DNA of 64,000 bases from Evernia prunastri (GCA_003184365.1 NKYR01000143.1:1-64000), one strand, 5' to 3'. Positions 36,917 through 46,684 are shown, counted from the stretch's first letter. The notes: generated by a model from the letters alone, not told the origin. Made by a program: numbers and translations.

Positions 36917-37220
36917 NATTATCTATATTCTTGTCTCCAATAGCTTTAGACCCCCTGCTTAGGCCGATTTAGCGCCATCTTTAATTTTTTAGTGCATTGT
37001 GAGTCGGCCCCGCAGGGNNNNNNNNNNNNNNNNNNNNNGCTAGGTCTAGATTCTATTATCAAGCTATCGAGGCCGGCCTACCTGGGATTCGCCACACCGA
37101 GCTTGCGGAGTCCATGCACGCTCTTTTCTCTTGGCCGACTAAAGAGCATCTGCGAATTGCACCAGTAAAATACCATCCAATGGCTCCTGTCTTTGAAAAT
37201 GAGGGCACAAACGATGGAAN

Positions 37221-37981
37221 TGGTGGTTTTCCGTCGTTTCTGTACTTCAAGGGACGGTAGCGATGAGAGCTCTCCAATGATACTCTCGATCTCGGTACGA
37301 TATATTGAGAGAGCAGACCAAACACGACCGATACGATCCAAGTCCTCCGATTGAAACCCGGGTTGGAACAAGGCTAGCTGTTTGAGAACGGGGTCGGGGA
37401 GAACAAGATCACCAAGAACTGGAATATCTGAACCTGCCGTAACCTTCGCTACCTCATCATCCCGCCATTTGGAGAGCCTTTCACTCAACCACCCCTCAGA
37501 CACCGACTTCATACCCGAGAAGCTTGGGTTGGGCCGAAAAGAAGGGATAATTTCGGGATTGCATATCGAACAGCATATAGCTGGTCTTTCTTGGAGTCTA
37601 CCAGTGTATGTATTATCACCGAAACCCCTCAGTAACGCTAGTCGATGACACTCTTTAGTGTAGATGAAACTTCTAATATCATCTGTAAGCTTCAGCCTTC
37701 GCTCCGCATCCCGTTTCTCCTGCGACTTCAACGAGGAACTATCGGGTTGACTTCTAGCTTCGGATTCACTAGATGTATCGTGGAATGTATCTAAGCGAAG
37801 CCGACTTGCGGAAGGGTTCTTTTTTTTACGTTTCCGCGCGATTAGTCGCTGACCATCGTATGCCCACGGTTCAGCTATCAGAAAGAAATGGGCCTGGCCG
37901 CTTCCACTACGCATAGCCCTCCCTGCACGCTGGGCAAGCGCATTGATTGTCTTGGGTAATCGGAAATTGACGATTATAACA
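37221..37981 (-). pseudogene. RecQ-like helicase, C-terminal fragment (copy 1)
   Basis: Bounded by n on both sides, it encodes on the minus strand the helicase region from IIVNFRLPKTINALAQRAGRAMRSG (motif VI with the arginine finger) to the C-terminus. A charged linker (ARKRKKKNPSASRLRLDTFHD) follows. Then come ICCSICNPEI with Cys pairs that may bind zinc, and a C-terminal part (VTAGSDIPVLGDLVLPDPVL ... IGRVWSALSIYRTEIES) not present in the other copies. No stop is reached before the n at 37220. Against 38137-38661 it differs by only a few bases. About 53 bases encoding motif V (equivalent to 38662-38714) are lost at the n at 37982. Confidence 0.75.
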
Positions 37982-37982
37982 N

Positions 37983-38135
37983 ATACTTTGACCAAGCTCC
38001 CGGCTCTAAAGGATTATCTGGTTTTTCAAACTCGTCGGACACCCGTCGCTTATCCGAGTCTGCCATTGCCGCAAAATACGGCTGAATCCATTCATCAGAA
38101 CCGACAGGGGATCCAAATTCCGAGAGCCAACGTAG
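37983..38135 (-). pseudogene. RecQ-like helicase, internal fragment (intact frame)
   Basis: A 153-base piece between two n characters, encoding LRWLSEFGSPVGSDEWIQPY to GAWSKY. It carries one base more than the equivalent 38715-38866, and this base keeps the helicase frame open. It therefore shows what the unshifted gene looks like. Confidence 0.7.
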
Positions 38136-38136
38136 N

Positions 38137-40092
38137 TCATCCCGCCATTTGGAGAGCCTTTCACTCAACCACCCCTCAGACACCGACTTCATACCCGAGA
38201 CGCTTGGGTTGGGCCGAAAAGAAGGGATAATTTCGGGATTGCATATCGAACAGCATATAGCTGGTCTTTCTTGGAGTCTACCAGTGTATGTATTATCACC
38301 GAAACACCTCAGTAACGCTAGTCGATGACACTCTTTAGTGTAGATGAAACTTCTAATATCATCTGTAAGCTTCAGCCTTCGCTCCGCATCCCGTTTCTCC
38401 TGCGAGTTCAACGAGGAACTATCGGGTTGACTTCTAGCTTCGGATTCACTAGATGTATCGTGGAATGTATCTAAGCGAAGCCGACTTGCGGAAGGGTTCT
38501 TTTTTTTACGTTTCCGCGCGATTAGTCGCTGACCATCGTATGCCCACGGTTCAGCTATCAGAAAGAAATGGGCCTGGCCGCTTCCACTACGCATAGCCCT
38601 CCCTGCACGCTGGGCAAGCGCATTGATTGTCTTGGGTAATCGGAAATTGACGATTATAACAATGTCTGGATTGTCGGCTCCAAGACCATAGCCTTCGCTC
38701 GCGACAACAATACGATACTTTGACCAAGCTCCCGGCTCTAAAGGATTATCTGGTTTTTCAAACTCGTCGGACACCCGTCGCTTATCCGAGTCTGCCATTG
38801 CCGCAAAATACGGCTGAATCCATTCATCAGAACCGACAGGGTATCCAAATTCCAGAGCCAACGTAGTCGGACGATGTCGATAAAAGCAAGGAGGAGCCGA
38901 ATACTATCGAAGTAGATCACCATCTTCGGAATATCTTTTGCAGCTTGGATATTACCAAGAGGGAAGAACCGACGTAAGTCCTCAAATGTGCCCAGTTTTC
39001 CTTCTGCGAAATTCACAGATAGGGAGATTTCAGGCCGGTCAACTGATGTCCGAAGGACTGGACATGAATAATCGAAGCCGCTACTCTTCTTGATATAATC
39101 CTCTATTCTTGGTGTTAGAGTCGCCGTAACACCAAGGTATGGAACACTAGGTAGACGTGCGCGCAGAACACCAAGTTCAGAATACCTAGGGCGAAAGTCC
39201 TTCCAATCATCAACACAGTGGATCTCATCGATAGCAAATACACGCAAGCGGCCGCGAAAACCCTCCGACTTGATGACATCGTTATGAAAATCTTTGGTCA
39301 AAATCATCTCGGGGCCAATAAATACTACTATTGAGTAAGTATACTAGAATCCTCTATCTGCTACTGCTCCTTACCATGTGTAAAGTGTCCAGCAGCAATC
39401 TGGTACGGCAAAAGCTCGCTATGATGCTCACCATCATATACCACAGCCCTGGCGCCGGGAAGCCGGTTGACCTTTTCCAGTTGCTGTTGCTGGATATGCT
39501 TCAGCGGCATGATAATGAGTGCAATACCGGGATGGTTAGGGTCGAGCAGAGGGATAGTCTCGAAGATGAGGCTTTTCCCAATGCCGGTCTTCGAGACATA
39601 TATCATTGACCTTTGCATACACCCTACCTCCAGTACCGTGTCTACCTGGACCGACTTCCCAGGGTATCCCCACAGTTCCTTGATCCGAAGCTCTACATCT
39701 TGCCTCGTCATACGACGAAAGTCCGGTAGTCTGGTATTGGCGGACGGCGGAAGCTGCTGGATCACGCCTTCCTGAAGCTCCTTTGCAATGGCCGCCTTGT
39801 TCTGCTTCGAACCCCGGCTTGGCCAGAAGGAAGCAGGCAACTGCAGCGGTTCCAAAGCTTGATCTCTGTCCGACCCATCCTCAGAGTCACCAAAACATGT
39901 ACCGGTATCCCCACTTATCGACGAGATGTCATCGTCCCATCGCGGAGGTTCTGGAGTGGAACTCCCAAAGCGCGTACGATGCGCTGCGTATTCGGTCTGG
40001 GTGCCGTGTTTGAAGGTTCTCGGACGCTGGGAGAGGGGAAATGCACAGCCGGGGCCCGTTGCTGGAAAGGGGTGACCCGTTGGTTTGGTCAT
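38137..40092 (-). pseudogene. RecQ-family DNA helicase, frameshifted and truncated (copy 2)
   Basis: ATP-dependent 3'-5' DNA helicase of the RecQ type. Exon 1 (40092-39375) holds a low-complexity N-terminus and motif I (SKTGIGKSLIFE). A 47-bp intron at 39328-39374 restores GHFTHVVFIGPEMILTKDF. Then come motif II AIDEIHCVDDW with the RecQ-specific Cys-Val-x-x-Trp continuation, motif III GVTATLTP, motif IV MVIYFDS, motif V VVASEGYGLGADNPDI and motif VI QRAGRAMRSG. Between 38853 and 38854 one base is missing compared with 37983-38135, which shifts the frame just after IDIVRL. The gene is cut at the n at 38136. If the missing base is a sequencing error, the protein would be intact to the break. 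Family is sure; activity is doubtful. Confidence 0.82.
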
Positions 40093-40427
40093 TCAAATAG
40101 GAACGTGATGGGTCTGGTGTCAAGGGCAATAGAAGGTCAGCAGGGTACATAACGCGAGATGTTGCTGTAGGGAGTCAGATTTTGTTACCAATGAGTTTAC
40201 CACATAATTCTACACGTCGTGGTATATATTTATAAGTGGTTCTGACAAGAATTGGTGGATCTGTGACTGATTTAAAAATTTGTGGACGCGAAGCTCGTTT
40301 TTTTGAAATACGGGGTTTCTGGAGCAGGCGTCCTAACACAAAAGTCCGCGAAGCGATCTAGACTCTTTTGGGCTTAGTCCCGCGTTAGCTTTGGGACTAA
40401 GGTAGGACGCCGGCGCTAGGAGGCAAC
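39389..40427. repeat. 1.04-kb duplicated segment, copy 1
   Basis: Covers the helicase N-terminal exon and 335 bp upstream. It recurs at 40429-41467 with only about eight differences. The distal end (40328-40410) contains GCGTCCTAAC...GGTAGGACGC and an internal perfect stem CTTAGTCCC/GGGACTAAG. Confidence 0.9.
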
Positions 40428-40428
40428 N

Positions 40429-41132
40429 CCAGCAGCAATCTGGTACCGCAAAAGCTCGCTATGATGCTCACCATCATATACCACAGCCCTGGCGCCGGGA
40501 AGCCGGTTGACCTTTTCCAGTTGCTGTTGCTGGATATGCTTCAGCGGCATGATAATGAGTGCAATACCGGGATGGTTAGGGTCGAGCAGAGGGATAGTCT
40601 CGAAGATGAGGCTTTTCCCAATGCCGGTCTTCGAGACAAATATCATTGACCTTTGCATACACCCTACCTCCAGTACCGTGTCTACCTGGACCGACTTCCC
40701 AGGGTATCCCCACAGTTCCTTGATCCGAAGCTCTACATCTTGCCTCGTCATACGACGAAAGTCCGGTAGTCTGGTATTGGCGGACGGCGGAAGCTGCTGG
40801 ATCACGCCTTCCTGAAGCTCCTTTGCAATGGCCGCATTGTTCTGCTTCGAACCCCGGCTTGGCCCGAAGGAAGCAGGCAACTGCAGCGGTTCCAAAGCTT
40901 GATCTCTGTCCGACCCATCCTCAGAGTCACCAAAACATGTACCGGTATCCCCACTTATCGACGAGATATCATCGTCCCATCGCGGAGGTTCTGGAGTGGA
41001 ACTCCCAAAGCGCGTACGATGCGCTGCGTATTCGGTCTGGGTGCCGTGTTTGAAGGTTCTCGGACGCTGGGAGAGGGGAAATGCACAGCCGGGGGCCGTT
41101 GCTGGAAAGGGGTGACCCGTTGGTTTGGTCAT
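40429..41132 (-). pseudogene. RecQ-like helicase, N-terminal fragment (copy 3)
   Basis: Starts with MTKPTGHPFPAT and runs through motif I (FVSKTGIGKSLIFE) to LLRYQIAA, where the n at 40428 stops it. It is almost identical to 39389-40092; differences include Phe for Tyr before the Walker motif and Asn for Lys in QNNAAIAKEL. It has the same upstream 335 bp as copy 2 and then continues into unique DNA before HIS1. This copy may therefore mark the true 5' end of the locus, with copy 2 being a second genomic copy or an assembly duplicate. Confidence 0.75.
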
Positions 41133-41467
41133 TCAAATAGGAACGTGATGGGTCTGGTGTCAAGGGCAATAGAAGGTCAGCAGGGTACATAACGCGAGAT
41201 TTTGCTGTAGGGAGTCAGATTTTGTTACCAATGAGTTTACCACATAATTCTACACGTCGTGGTATATATTTATAAGTGGTTCTGACAAGAATTGGTGGAT
41301 CTGTGACTGATTTAAAAATTTGTGGACGCGAAGCTCGTTTTTTTGAAATACGGGGTTTCTGGAGCAGGCGTCCTAACACAAAAGTCCGCGAAGCGATCTA
41401 GACTCTTTTGGGCTTAGTCCCGCGTTAGCTTTGGGACTAAGGTAGGACGCCGGCGCAAGGAGGCAAT
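40429..41467. repeat. 1.04-kb duplicated segment, copy 2
   Basis: Partner of 39389-40427. Identity ends at AGGAGGCAA(T/C) near 41467; unique DNA follows. Confidence 0.9.
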
Positions 41468-41868
41468 GCCAAGACGCTCAATTTGCGATAGGGTTAGGGC
41501 TGATCCAATGCGGGAATTCTCCGAGCCCCAAGCGAGGTTCCAGAGAAAGTTTTCTCTCTGCATGTAAGTATCTCCCTTTGAATATGCGATTGGCTGGAGT
41601 TACTGTTGACTAAGTATATTGCATAGACGTCTTGGATCACAGTTCGATTGGCGTTTTCCTTACTTGAGGCGTAACGGACATTACAAGCTCACAGCAGCGC
41701 AGCGCGCAGACCACTGAAGCCTCGGGAACGGCCCACATGCCCATTGCTCTGCTGGGGATTGGAAATTTACGACAACCAACTACAGATATTTAATTGCAAC
41801 ATAAGATTCTTTAGCCCAGTCTTTGGATAGCCACCTTACTTTCTAGGATTCCCAGGATTTATGCAGAT
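41468..41868. other. HIS1 upstream region
   Basis: No gene seen. At 41489-41499 the sequence TAGGGTTAGGG matches one and a half units of the fungal telomere repeat; this is short enough to be chance. I found no exact TGACTCA site for the general amino-acid control activator. Confidence 0.4.
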
Positions 41869-43060
41869 ATGGACCTTGTCAACCAGTCAGTCCTCACAAT
41901 CTCTTCATCGTCCTCTCATCCTGCCTGTAGCCTCTCAACGAAAACACAGCTGACTGTACCAAAGCCTAGAAGGTCGCCTCCTCTTCGCCGTCCCAAAAAG
42001 TGAGCATCTCTGTCTCCCTACCGGAGCTCCCCACTCACGTCGTACACTCCAGAGGGACGTCTCCAACAAGCCACGCTTGACCTCCTCGCCGGGTCCGACA
42101 TACAATTCCGCCGCGAGACTCGCCTCGATATCGCTCTCGTCAAAAACCATCCCATAGCCCTCGTCTTTCTCCCCGCCGCGGATATACCCACCTTTGTTGG
42201 CGAAGGCCGAGTCGACCTCGGTATAACCGGCGGTGATCAAGTCGCAGAACACGAAGCGTTCGTACCGGCTACAAAAGATACGGGCGTGGAAGAAGTGCTG
42301 AATCTGGGGTTCGGGAAGTGTAAGTTGCAGGTGCAGGTGCCGGAGAAGGGGACGTTGAAGAGCCCCGAGGAGCTGGTGGGGAAGAATGTGGTGACAAGTT
42401 TCGTGGGGCTGACGGAAAAGTACTTTGCGAAGTTAGAGGGGCTGGAGGGGATTGAGGATGGGGTCACGAATGGGGATGCGCCTGTGAGGAATAGGCTGAA
42501 AACCAAGATTAAATATGTGGGAGGAAGTGTGGAGGCTGCTTGCGCACTGGGGGTCGCAGACGGGATTGTGGATCTTGTTGGTAAGGAAAAGAGTGACCTG
42601 TGTCGCGAAGGTGTATTGACCGGATTCAGAATCTGGGGAGACGATGAAAGCAGCAGGTCTCAAAGCCATAGACACTGTCATCGGAAGCACGGCAACACTG
42701 ATCAAATCCAAACACCCCTCGAATCAAAAGCTCGTCGATATGATTGCATCTCGAATAAGTGGGGTCATCAGTGAGTCCCTCTTCCCCTTCCTCTTGCACA
42801 ACCGCTTGAGCTCACCACATCTAGCTGCACAAAAATTCATTCTCTGCCAGTACAACATCGCTCGAAGCAGCCTGGACGTAGCCACGAAGATCACGCCGGG
42901 AAAGCGCGCACCGACGATCACGGCGTTGGAGGATCCGGAATGGGTGGCTATCAGCTCGATGGTACTGAAAGAGAGCATAGCATCTGTGATGGACGAACTG
43001 ACAGCTTGTGGTGCGACTGATATATTGGTGCTTAGCATAGCTAATTCGAGAACTGGATGA
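41869..43060 (+). CDS. HIS1: ATP phosphoribosyltransferase (histidine biosynthesis, step 1)
   Basis: Condenses ATP with phosphoribosyl pyrophosphate to phosphoribosyl-ATP, the first and feedback-regulated step of histidine synthesis, in the cytosol. Five exons: 41869-41885, 41965-41999, 42053-42580, 42630-42770 and 42825-43060. Spliced, the start reads MDLVNHLEGRLLFAVPKKGR, the classic HisG N-terminus. Further blocks are ALVFLPAADIPTFVGEGRVD, DLGITGGDQV, KLQVQVPEKG, SVEAACALGVADGIVDLVESGETM (the PRPP/ATP site) and a C-terminal regulatory domain with QKFILCQYNI and TPGKRAPTI. The length fits the long, histidine-sensitive eukaryotic form. The 17-base first exon is easily missed, but splicing at CCAAAG/CCTAG gives an exact family match. 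Ends TGA at 43058-43060. Confidence 0.93.
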
Positions 43061-43449
43061 TTAGATATGAGCCTTCGTGCTGGTTGTCCTCCTGAGATGA
43101 GCCCCTGTGTGCGTGATCAATGTGTCCTTCGGCGCTGCGTCGACGCAAGCTTCGGCATGCTTCAACGACGTCGGAGCCAGACTTGCTAAGCGGCTTCGTC
43201 CCCTGTCCAAACCAAGCTCATCATGCCATCTCACGTGCTCCCCAAAAGACCATCTCGGCTCCGCATTCATTGTGCATCCGGCTGCCCCTCAACGTCTTCC
43301 AGGCCCTCCCCTGCTCCGATCCCGGATACCCCTGTGACAGTATCCCACCGAATCCCTTCCACATCTACCGAATGGACGTCGTCGACCTCGCGCCTGGTCC
43401 ACCATCAGTATACTAAAATACTCGAGGTACAAGACGGCTGGGGCGGTGA
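43061..43449. other. Intergenic, convergent 3' ends
   Basis: Lies between HIS1 and the convergent coiled-coil gene. Several overlapping frames are open (43107-43416), but none has recognisable domains or a clear codon pattern. Confidence 0.4.
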
Positions 43450-44547
43450 TTACCCAAGCCAGGCTGCCTCGAGGCTTCCTCTATCCCTATGCCGCTGCCT
43501 CATTGCACCGAGCCACGCGCTGACTTCTGGCTCATGATTGGCGATAGCCTCGATGTCGTCCATGTCTTCAAAACCGCCAGAGTGGTTTTGGGGCTCTTCT
43601 GGAGCGATAGCCACGATGTTCAGCTTGCCTTCAGAGCCAGCCGAGCAATCACCGTTCCGTTGCGCTGATATTATAGCCCCCTGCTTCAACCTTTTCTCCT
43701 CCACTCTTTTCAATTGAACCGCTTTATTTGTGTCCTTTGCTAACTTCGCTTCCTGTGCTGCTTTGATGTTGGCACTCTTTCTCGCTTGCTTGGCCCGCTT
43801 ATCCTCCTCAATTCTCTTCAAATGGCTGGCTCTACTCTCGGCCTTCTTAACCCCTTTCGCTTCCTCTGCTGCCTTAATGTTGGCAGCGTTTTTCCTTTGC
43901 TTGGCCAGCTTAGCCTCCTCCATTCTCTTCTTCACTTCCTCTGCTGCCTTGATGTTGGCAGCCTTCTTCGCGTGCTTGGCCCGCCTAGCCTCCTTGATCC
44001 TCTTCAAATGCCTAGCTCTATTCTCGGCCTTCTTAGCATCTTTCGTTTCCTTCGTCAGCCTCGCCTCCTCACTCCTCCTCCTCTCCTCATCTGCTCTTCG
44101 CGCCCCCGCTCTCTCGGAGAAAGCTTGACCCAGTGCCTGCGTAACGGCATCGAAACTGGGCAACGGCGCGCAGGGACTCCGCTCGTCGGGTCCGGCGACC
44201 TGCAGAGAAGCTTTCGCAAGACACATCTTCTTCCCGTGCATGCCTTCGAATTCCCGCAGATGCAGCGCGAGCATTGCCCACTTGGCGTGGGCGCCTGATG
44301 CGAAGGTGACCACGACCGTTTCCCGGGCGTGAAAAGGGACGAAGATGACGTGCTCGTCGCGGATCTGGAAGCCTGCGCTGCGGAGACTTTGGATAAAGGT
44401 CGCGTGGTCCGTCAGGTGGTCGGCGAAGACAGTGTACGGTAGGCCTTCGGGTTGCGGGTCGTTTTCGAATTGCTGGCTCATTTCTTCAATCACTGCGTTA
44501 CGCTGCTTGGATTCCAGTGACCTTGTTTCGATTAGCCAAGTCCTCAT
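43450..44547 (-). CDS. Lys/Ala/Glu-rich coiled-coil protein with internal repeats
   Basis: 365 residues, function unknown. Residues about 35-115 look like a small folded domain (LPYTVFADHLTDHATFIQSL ... VIFVPFHARETVVVTFASG), in places like an RNA-recognition-motif fold, but without clear RNP signatures. Residues about 145-295 are a charged helical region. In it the module ANIKAAEEAK...KAE.RA.HLKRIEE recurs about three times at 40-45 residue spacing, so it arose by internal duplication. The tail is acidic (EDMDDIEAIANHEPEVSAWL). A long coiled coil is predicted by composition. It converges with HIS1. The start is the first Met of the frame at 44547; no intron is needed. Confidence 0.65.
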   Translation of the reverse strand: MRTWLIETRSLESKQRNAVIEEMSQQFENDPQPEGLPYTVFADHLTDHATFIQSLRSAGFQIRDEHVIFVPFHARETVVVTFASGAHAKWAMLALHLREFEGMHGKKMCLAKASLQVAGPDERSPCAPLPSFDAVTQALGQAFSERAGARRADEERRRSEEARLTKETKDAKKAENRARHLKRIKEARRAKHAKKAANIKAAEEVKKRMEEAKLAKQRKNAANIKAAEEAKGVKKAESRASHLKRIEEDKRAKQARKSANIKAAQEAKLAKDTNKAVQLKRVEEKRLKQGAIISAQRNGDCSAGSEGKLNIVAIAPEEPQNHSGGFEDMDDIEAIANHEPEVSAWLGAMRQRHRDRGSLEAAWLG

Positions 44548-44947
44548 GGAGAAACTATGTGGAATCCAGACATTAGACCATCCTTATCACAGCGCTGCCC
44601 GCCTCCCTCTGAAGCCATCATGATTCTCGGTGCTATGGTGATGAGTACTGAGATTCGAAAGCTTAAGGTTGGGTTGTCATTGAGAAAGTGAGGAATGAAG
44701 TCATCAATCAAGCTCAGTGTTTATTTTCCTCACTTCTTTTGGAGCCTCTCGCGTCAAAACGAGAAGCGTCTCTACGACCATCGGAAGTCAACTGCATCAA
44801 CAACTCCACGCTCCACACTTTTCTACAGCGGTTTGAAACCAACGAAGTTCGTCTACACCCAAACCATTCCGCATTCACTGATCCATTACAGACAGCAAAT
44901 GCAACGCCGACGCCCAGGCGGTCACGACGCCGCAGTTCACCGACACC
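44548..44947. other. Intergenic region
   Basis: Contains only overlapping unsupported frames on both strands. It is probably the promoter area of the minus-strand coiled-coil gene. Confidence 0.35.
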
Positions 44948-45391
44948 ATGGGCAACTACCCAGTACTCCAACTCACCCACAACGTTACGAACCATATCAC
45001 AATCCCGCCCACAGTTCGCGATAAAACCCCCCTTCCCCCCCCCACCCAAACCCCTTTTTCCATCCACAGAAACCAACCACTAACCCTCAGAACAACAGTC
45101 TGCTGGTGCGGCAAGCACCACCGACCGTACGACTCGCCCCACTGCCCCCAATGCACCCGACAGCACGTCGGTCCTTGCGCGCGCCGATGCAGCCTCTGCC
45201 AGAACCTGAGCCACTGGGGCGCACCATGCCAAACCCCGCGATCACAACCACAGCCATACGCCGAGAAGAAGAAGAAGAAGAAGAAGAAGAAAAAGAAAAA
45301 GAAAAAGAAGAAGACAAAGAAAAAGAAGCAGCACAAGCCAGCGCCCCTCCTGCTGTCGATGCCCGCGCCTGCGAAGAGGGGCAAGCGCTAG
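44948..45391 (+). CDS. Possible small Cys-rich, poly-lysine protein
   Basis: A 147-residue frame starting ATG (MGNYPVLQL). Residues 51-94 have a dense Cys/His pattern: CWCGKHHRPYDSPHCPQC, then HVGPCARRCSLCQNLSHW and a final C. It suggests two zinc knuckles, and such a pattern is unlikely by chance. It is followed by about 20 nearly consecutive lysines encoded by an AAG-type microsatellite, then a short basic tail. Other frames through the microsatellite give poly-Glu or poly-Phe, so the protein assignment rests on the Cys block. An intron may be hidden upstream (CCACAG at about 45069). No family recognised. Confidence 0.4.
   Translation: MGNYPVLQLTHNVTNHITIPPTVRDKTPLPPPTQTPFSIHRNQPLTLRTTVCWCGKHHRPYDSPHCPQCTRQHVGPCARRCSLCQNLSHWGAPCQTPRSQPQPYAEKKKKKKKKKKKKKKKKTKKKKQHKPAPLLLSMPAPAKRGKR
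45262..45330. repeat. (GAA/AAG)n microsatellite
   Basis: An imperfect trinucleotide repeat of about 69 bp, mixing GAA with AAA-containing hexamers. In the plus frame used above it encodes lysines. Confidence 0.9.
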
Positions 45392-46590
45392 ATGATACTG
45401 GAGACGACGCAGAAGGTTGCTCAATGTCGCCCTGAAGGACCCCGGCGTCGCGGGCCGGGAGGTTTTCCCCGGGATCGTGTATGGGCTGGGACGGGTGGGG
45501 GAGGAGTTGGAGAGGGGAGATGAGGGTTTTGCGAGGGGATGTCAAGCTGGATTAAGTTTAGGGGTGAGGGTGGGATGAATGATGCGGATTGTGAGATGAG
45601 TGTGAAGGATGCGTCCTACCTATATGTATCACAGTGGCGGAATAGTATCTTACAAAGCCCAAGCTCCCACTACCAAACCCAGCCCAACCTCTCTGCGCCT
45701 TCATGGCAGTTGCTCCACCCAAGCAGCCTCGTTTCGTTTTGCAATCACTTCTACCATCAAACTCGTGACATGCACCAAAACTCCCTCCAGCAAGAAACAT
45801 GGTGTATACACGCCAGCAGTCCCCAGCACTCAATCCGCCGTCGGGACAACCACTCCCTTTCTCCCCTCCTGCCCTCTCCACGGCAACTCCAATTACGCAC
45901 GCCCAAAGACACCGAAATGCGGCCTTCTCACGGACACCAAGCAGCACATCAGACACAGCAGTCCCGACATGCGATGACCAGGTAACCCAACCTTTCGACT
46001 TTCCGATCCCATCGCGGAGTCCGTCCCTACCGCTTGCAAATCTTGCCGGCCGGCAGCTAGGACAACAATTAACCGTTCATCAGAAATGATCCCACGCAAC
46101 GACCTCGACTCAAAGCGCTCCGGAAAGGAGCAAAAATCAACACATCCCTACCCTCCACCAGCTCTGCCCGCCACCTCGCACACGCCACATCATCCGGAAA
46201 GCGTCATGCAAACATGCGTCCGCTATGTGCCGGCGAGGGTTCCGCTCGTGACTACCCCGGCATGGATGGCTAGCGGTGGTAGCGGTGGGAACCGGGGAGT
46301 AACGTCGGCGACTGTGGACTTGTTGATATTTTGGAGTTTTGGGCGAGGCAACTTTCGGAAACGGTGGCTGGAAGCAGAACGTCAGAAGTGGGAGAGGAGC
46401 AGAGGGGCTAACGCAGGACGTGGTAGATTGAATAGGATTCAGGGCTTAGAAAGGAGTATGGGAGTATTCAAGTAGGGACGCTCCGCTTTCCTCGGTGAAC
46501 AGGGTGCCACTTGCGAAGCTCTTCGTGCTTGCTCTGATGCTAAGCACGCCGTTTGTTCTTATCGACGAATCGAAGAAACAATGCGTACAT
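45392..46590. other. Region without a firm gene
   Basis: Several overlapping plus-strand frames are open. One plausible small model splices ATGACCAG at 45963-45981 to AAATGATCC at 46085 (good GTAACC donor, TCATCAG acceptor) and continues as a Ser/Arg/Ala-rich peptide ending near 46272. Evidence is too weak to call it a gene. Confidence 0.3.
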
Positions 46591-46684
46591 TCTAACAGGA
46601 CTTCCTCATGCTGATTGACAGGTGGTGACTTGTACGGGTTCAGTAGTCACCACCTGTCAATTAGCATGAGGAAGTTCTGTTAGA
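46591..46684. mobile_element. 94-bp MITE-like hairpin
   Basis: Arms 46591-46630 and 46645-46684 are complementary over 40 bp with only two mismatches, G/A transitions in the duplex. The outer ends read TCTAACAG...CTGTTAGA, so a palindromic TA could be the target duplication of a Tc1/mariner-type element. The loop is only 14 bases. It abuts and enters an open minus-strand frame (46661-46978). Confidence 0.75.

Larger units (their letters stand above)
36917..38136. other. Assembly joins (n at 36917, 37018-37038, 37220, 37982, 38136)
   Basis: Single n characters at 36917, 37220, 37982 and 38136 and a 21-base n run at 37018-37038 separate pieces that partly duplicate each other: 36918-37017 repeats 36138-36237; 37457-37981 repeats 38137-38661; 37983-38135 repeats 38715-38866. 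Another single n stands at 40428. Order and copy number here are set by the scaffolding. Confidence 0.95.

Noticed and set aside
37078..37219. Minus-strand continuation of the helicase past the n at 37220
   Set aside because: The frame is open across the n only by coincidence of phase; an n join does not prove continuity, and the plus strand has an equally good frame there.
45539..46475. Several plus-strand frames of 76-148 codons
   Set aside because: They overlap each other in different frames, with no domain. One spliced model is conceivable but unsupported.
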